A stretch of DNA of 64,000 nucleotides from Bacteroides acidifaciens (lineage in GTDB: Bacteria > Bacteroidota > Bacteroidia > Bacteroidales > Bacteroidaceae): positions 868,001-932,000 of the forward strand of contig NZ_CAEUHO010000001.1 of the NCBI RefSeq assembly GCF_903181435.1. The letters are read 5' to 3'. The notes below the pieces were generated by a model, which saw nothing but the letters and a program-made list of their open reading frames with translations, searched no databases and was not told the origin of the DNA. Positions 60,648 through 64,000 of this stretch are shown piece by piece. Position numbers and translations under genes: made by a program. Each line of letters opens with the position of its first letter. Within the stretch, counting starts at the first letter, position 1.

Positions 60648-60745
60648 GGACTAAGTTGTCTCGTCGGGAAGATGAGGCTTTGCAACTTTTTGTTTTCTTA
60701 CGCTTACCGCAATTCTACTATTATGCGGTAATGGTTGATTAGTCC
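60648..60745 (+). ncRNA. Multibranch structured leader of the RNA-repair operon
   Basis: GGACTAA (60648-60654) pairs with TTAGTCC (60739-60745) and encloses two hairpins: GTTG...CAAC around 60655-60686 followed by T5, and TTACCGCA / TGCGGTAA (60704-60711, 60724-60731). The result is a three-way-junction shape of about 98 nt within the operon's untranslated leader. It could be a regulatory switch, an attenuator (the first hairpin is followed by a T-run) or an RNA substrate. Confidence 0.5.
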
Positions 60746-60897
60746 TGCAATCACATTTTTTATTTTTTAAATAATTCACTTCAATGCTGTGAATGGATGT
60801 TTTGTATCCGTTTCCGAAGCATTGGTTATACCGTGTATTACATTGTCTGCTGCCGATGAGGCGGACAGGGAGTGCTGTATGCGAACAGAAAAAAAGT

Positions 60898-62295
60898 ATG
60901 GGAATACGATTAAAAGATTTAAGTAAACTGGGATACCGGGATAATGTAGCTCGTAGTCTGGTAGTGGATATTGTAAGCAAACATTGCAAACATGCCACCA
61001 AAGAACAGATTGAAAAGACATTGGGTGATATACTCGAACATCCCGAATCTTATAAAAACAACGAAATTTGGAATAAGCTCGCCGAACGCCTTTCGCCCAC
61101 TGTGATAGCGAAGGACTTTAGGGCTTATGATTTATCGGACGAGCCGCTGATGTATAAAACCTACGGGGGAAAATTCATTGAGACGCTCGCCAAACAACAA
61201 ATGAACCTGGCGATGCGTCTGCCTGTGACGGTAGCCGGAGCATTGATGCCCGACGCCCATGCCGGCTACGGATTGCCTATCGGCGGGGTGCTTGCCACGG
61301 ACAGTGCGGTGATTCCGTATGCCGTAGGAGTCGACATCGGCTGCCGGATGAGCCTGACGGTATTTGATGCCGGTGCGGATTTCTTGAAACGGTATTCGTA
61401 TCAGATGAAGGAAGCCTTGAAGGATTTCACCCATTTCGGTATGGACGGCGGATTGGGCTTTGAGCAGGAACATGAAGTGTTGGACAGGGAAGAATTCCGG
61501 CTGACTCCTTTATTGAGGGATTTGCGGGGAAAGGCGGTACGCCAGCTTGGAAGTTCCGGTGGTGGAAACCATTTTGTGGAGTTTGGAGAAATTGCTCTGC
61601 AAGAGCATAATGTGTTGAATCTTCCCGAAGGGAATTATGTGGCTTTGTTGTCGCATTCCGGTTCGCGCGGACTGGGAGCCGCCATTGCTAAACATTACAG
61701 CCTGTTGGCGCGTGAAGTATGCCGGCTTCCCCGTGAAGCGCAGCATTTCGCCTGGCTGGACTTGGATTCCGAAGCAGGGCAGGAGTATTGGATGAGCATG
61801 AACCTGGCAGGCGACTATGCCCGTGCCTGTCACGAACGGATTCATCTGAACCTGGCGAAAGCATTGGGATTGAAGCCGCTTGCCAATGTCAACAATCATC
61901 ACAACTTTGCCTGGAAGGAAGAGATTGCTCCGGGACGTATGGCAATCGTGCATCGCAAAGGGGCTACTCCGGCACAAGAAGGACAACCGGGATTGATTCC
62001 CGGCAGCATGGCTACGGCAGGATACCTCGTTTGTGGCAAGGGAGTGGAAGACGCTTTGAATTCTGCTTCTCACGGTGCAGGTAGAGCCATGTCCCGTCAA
62101 AAGGCGAAGGACAGCTTTACGCAATCGGCTTTGAAAAAGATGTTGTCGCAAGCCGGAGTGACCTTGATTGGTGGAAGTGTGGAAGAAATGCCGTTGGCAT
62201 ACAAGGACATCGACCGGGTGATGCATACACAGGAGACGCTGGTGGAAGTACAGGGTAGATTTATGCCTCGTATCGTACGAATGAATAAGGAGTGA
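60898..62295 (+). CDS. rtcB: RtcB family RNA ligase
   Basis: 465 residues from the ATG at 60898 (MGIRLKDLSKLGYRDN); an in-frame extension to 60793 would run into the leader. RtcB joins RNA 3'-phosphate or 2',3'-cyclic phosphate to 5'-OH with GTP and Mn2+. Metal and guanylylation motifs: PDAHAGYGLPIGG (Asp119-His121), GVDIGCRM (Cys149), GGGNHFVEFG, SHSGSRGLG, NVNNHHNFAW, and the guanylylated-His segment SASHGAGRAMSR. Compared with E. coli RtcB (408 aa) it has an extra N-terminal segment of about 75 residues (HATKEQIEKTLGDILEHPES), typical of the copies linked to prfH. The prfH gene follows with overlap. Confidence 0.93.
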   Translation: MGIRLKDLSKLGYRDNVARSLVVDIVSKHCKHATKEQIEKTLGDILEHPESYKNNEIWNKLAERLSPTVIAKDFRAYDLSDEPLMYKTYGGKFIETLAKQQMNLAMRLPVTVAGALMPDAHAGYGLPIGGVLATDSAVIPYAVGVDIGCRMSLTVFDAGADFLKRYSYQMKEALKDFTHFGMDGGLGFEQEHEVLDREEFRLTPLLRDLRGKAVRQLGSSGGGNHFVEFGEIALQEHNVLNLPEGNYVALLSHSGSRGLGAAIAKHYSLLAREVCRLPREAQHFAWLDLDSEAGQEYWMSMNLAGDYARACHERIHLNLAKALGLKPLANVNNHHNFAWKEEIAPGRMAIVHRKGATPAQEGQPGLIPGSMATAGYLVCGKGVEDALNSASHGAGRAMSRQKAKDSFTQSALKKMLSQAGVTLIGGSVEEMPLAYKDIDRVMHTQETLVEVQGRFMPRIVRMNKE

Positions 62296-62921
62296 TGCCG
62301 ATGAAAGAGAAAGTCTATTTGCAGATAACTTCCGGCAGGGGACCTGCGGAGTGTTGCCGGGTGGTGGCATTGGTGCTTGAACGAATAGTGAGACAGGCAC
62401 AGGCGAAAGGATTGAAAGTAGAGATGATAGAACGGGAAACAGGTCCGGTGAACCGGACACTGCTTTCGGCTACAATCTCTCTTCAAGGTGCGGCTAGCGG
62501 CGAATTGGTTGATGAATGGGAAGGAACGGTGCAATGGATTGCCCAAAGCCCGTACCGCATTTATCATAAGCGTAAGAATTGGTTTGTCGGCGTACATTCC
62601 TTTGTCCTGTCTGAAAGTCAGGAGGCAACGGAGCATGATTTCCGTTATGAAACCCTGCGGGCTTCCGGTCCGGGCGGGCAACACGTCAATAAAACAGAGT
62701 CTGCTGTCCGTGCAGTGCATATCCCGACAGGGATGAGTGTGGTAGCTTCTGACCAACGCTCGCAATGGCAGAACAAGAAATTGGCTACGGAACGCTTGCT
62801 GGTGAAGCTCTCGTCCTGGACAATGGAACAAGCCATGATTCAGGCACAGGAGAATTGGAGTAACCATAATCATCTTCAACGGGGAAATCCGGTGAAAGTG
62901 ATTCAAGAGTCGCTCATCTAG
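62295..62921 (+). CDS. prfH: Peptide chain release factor homologue RF-H
   Basis: 208 residues starting at the ATG that overlaps the rtcB stop as TGATG; an ATG at 62301 has better spacing from AAGGAG, so the exact start is open. The GGQ motif of peptidyl-tRNA hydrolysis is in ASGPGGQHVNKTESAV, followed by VASDQRSQWQNKKLA as in PrfH. The N-terminal YLQITSGRGPAECCRVV is the PrfH hallmark. The codon-recognition domain of RF1/RF2 is absent. PrfH is reported to work with its linked RtcB (RtcB2): it recognises ribosomes cut in the 16S decoding centre and frees them so that RtcB can reseal the rRNA. Confidence 0.92.
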   Translation: MPMKEKVYLQITSGRGPAECCRVVALVLERIVRQAQAKGLKVEMIERETGPVNRTLLSATISLQGAASGELVDEWEGTVQWIAQSPYRIYHKRKNWFVGVHSFVLSESQEATEHDFRYETLRASGPGGQHVNKTESAVRAVHIPTGMSVVASDQRSQWQNKKLATERLLVKLSSWTMEQAMIQAQENWSNHNHLQRGNPVKVIQESLI

Positions 62922-62967
62922 CTGTGCGATTTAAGAATTTAGTAATTAATTAAAAAAGAAGAAGAAA

Positions 62968-63675
62968 ATGATATCAGAGAAATATGGTCGTACCTATCAC
63001 TATCCGTTCTCTCCCGGAACGACTAGTGATGACCGGATTAATCATACGTATTGGGAGGACATCCAACAGATTGGGACATTGGTACATACCGAAAAGTTGG
63101 ATGGAGAGAATAATTGTTTGAGCCAGTGGGGTGTCTTTGCCCGTTCGCATGCTGCACCGACCACTTCACCGTGGACGAGGCAATTGCGTGAACGTTGGGA
63201 GCTGATAAAGAATGATTTAGGCGATATAGAAATCTTCGGAGAGAATCTGTATGCCGTACATTCTATTGAATATCAGCGGTTGGAAACGCATTTTTATGTG
63301 TTTGCGGTTCGTTGTATGGACCAGTGGCTGTCATGGGAAGAAGTGAAGTTCTATGCGGCTTTATTTGATTTTCCTACTGTCCCGGAGTTGAAGATAGAGC
63401 CTGTTTCCGGTTTGACGCCGGAGCTTCTGAAACAGGAAATCATCCGTATGTCACAAGAACCGTCGGTCTTCGGTTCTTGCGACCCGTGGACAAAAGAGGC
63501 TTGTACCCGTGAAGGGGTAGTCAGCCGTAATATCGAAGAGTATCCGGTAAGTGGATTTGCGCAGAATGTATTTAAGTATGTGCGGAAAGGGCACGTCAAG
63601 ACAGATGAGCATTGGACGCGTAACTGGAAGCGTGCCCGGCTTACCTGGGAATTTGCTAATAAAAAGGAGGAATAA
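62968..63675 (+). CDS. ATP-dependent RNA ligase (Rnl2-like nucleotidyltransferase)
   Basis: 235 residues. Covalent nucleotidyltransferase motifs in order: I EKLDGEN with Lys43 (AMP acceptor), Ia FARSHAAPT, III EIFGENLYAVHS, IIIa HFYVFAVRCMD, IV CTREGVVSRN, V FKYVRKGHVK. It is a compact ligase without a large C-terminal domain. Such enzymes join 3'-OH and 5'-phosphate RNA ends, a chemistry different from RtcB in the same operon, and need end-healing by a kinase/phosphatase, which the next gene may supply. The RNA substrate is unknown. 46-bp gap after prfH. Confidence 0.87.
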   Translation: MISEKYGRTYHYPFSPGTTSDDRINHTYWEDIQQIGTLVHTEKLDGENNCLSQWGVFARSHAAPTTSPWTRQLRERWELIKNDLGDIEIFGENLYAVHSIEYQRLETHFYVFAVRCMDQWLSWEEVKFYAALFDFPTVPELKIEPVSGLTPELLKQEIIRMSQEPSVFGSCDPWTKEACTREGVVSRNIEEYPVSGFAQNVFKYVRKGHVKTDEHWTRNWKRARLTWEFANKKEE

Positions 63676-63678
63676 GTT

Positions 63679-64000
63679 ATGGATTGGAAATTGATAGAAG
63701 ATAAATCGTGGAGCTCACTCGAACAACAGTTCGAGTGGGTGCGCGAAATGAATACCGTTCCGCAGGATACTCGTTATCATGCGGAAGGGAATGTAGCGGT
63801 ACATACCCGTATGGTGCTGGAAGCATTGCAGCAATCTGTTGCTTATCAGTCTCTTTCTGCTTTGGAGAAAGAAATGGTATGGGCAGCCGCATTATTGCAT
63901 GATGTGGAGAAACGTTCGACCTCTGTGGATGAGGGAGAGGGGAGAGTGTCTGCCAAAGGGCACGCCCGCAAAGGGGAATACACTGCCCGTACTATTTTGT
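63679..64000 (+). CDS. HD-domain protein, probable HD-Pnk end-healing enzyme (3' part cut by window)
   Basis: First 107 residues are visible; the gene runs off the window. Good Shine-Dalgarno AAGGAGG at 63664-63670. HD-phosphohydrolase metal motif: RYHAEGNVAVHTRMV (His34, His42), ALLHDVEKRS (His74-Asp75) and GHARKGEY (His95). In HD-Pnk proteins (studied in Runella) an HD domain with 2',3'-phosphoesterase activity is followed by a 5'-polynucleotide kinase. Because an RNA ligase precedes it, this identity is likely, but the kinase half (Walker A) lies beyond the edge and is unverified. Confidence 0.65.
   Translation, partial: MDWKLIEDKSWSSLEQQFEWVREMNTVPQDTRYHAEGNVAVHTRMVLEALQQSVAYQSLSALEKEMVWAAALLHDVEKRSTSVDEGEGRVSAKGHARKGEYTARTIL

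Noticed and set aside
61510..62460. 316-codon minus-strand open frame opposite rtcB and prfH
   Set aside because: Antisense shadow; the plus-strand genes have complete catalytic motifs.
1..64000. CRISPR array, tRNA, rRNA, intact transposase or integrase
   Set aside because: I saw no regularly spaced direct repeats, no tRNA cloverleaf-like sequence, no rRNA and no DDE or tyrosine recombinase frame in the window.

Overview
The window looks like a chromosomal segment of a gut Bacteroides (Bacteroidota). It has SusC/SusD pairs, a hybrid two-component system (HTCS), lipoproteins with Bacteroidales lipoboxes, weak Shine-Dalgarno sequences and many promoters of the Bacteroides sigma-ABfr type (TTTG, about 19-20 bp, TAnnTTTG). 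I cannot assign a species from sequence reading alone.

Layout. 1-2.9 kb: the end of an ABC-F ATPase and a PHP-type histidinol phosphatase. 3.2-38.3 kb: a large polysaccharide utilization locus (PUL) in several transcription units: GH95-like / GH29 / GH3 / GH29 (3.2-11.8 kb, +); an AT-rich accessory island of secreted hypotheticals, a degenerate M23 protein, a gluzincin metallopeptidase, a wrecked O-antigen-ligase-like gene and an AAA-ATPase-like/PD-(D/E)XK gene (11.9-17.4 kb); the HTCS regulator (17.8-21.9 kb); a leftward operon SusC, SusD, DUF5017-like protein, fimbrillin with a C-terminal module, a stand-alone copy of that module, another fimbrillin, a DUF4955 beta-helix protein and a five-bladed-propeller glycosidase (33.8-21.9 kb); and a rightward GH29 / PL8 pair (34.0-38.3 kb). 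The enzyme set (three GH29, one GH95-like, PL8, GH3, propeller hydrolase) suggests a fucosylated glycan that also carries uronic acid.

The best regulatory observation is that three PUL promoters (GH95-like, SusC, GH29/PL8) share one geometry: two TTTGTAC-like half-sites exactly 22 bp apart, the second exactly 33 bp before the -7 element. This is a good candidate for the HTCS operator.

38.6-50.4 kb: a small DNA-binding-like protein behind a long, highly structured leader, a HipB/HipA pair with repeated operator-like sequences, a FucI/AraA-related protein, an aminotransferase, a LolC/E-like permease, a GT2, an AI-2E family transporter and an NtrB/NtrC-like pair. 50.8-59.0 kb: TolC / HlyD / two MacB-like permeases / ATPase, preceded by a well-formed sigma-54 promoter with three upstream copies of a 15-bp site, probably bound by the NtrC-like protein next door. 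59.2-60.4 kb: a short terminated leader RNA, a small membrane protein and a lipoprotein thioredoxin. 60.5 kb to the end: an RNA-repair operon (RtcB, PrfH, ATP-dependent RNA ligase, HD-domain protein cut by the window edge) preceded by a strong promoter and a leader that folds as a multibranch structure. This operon and its leader are the most promising candidate for an under-described system here.
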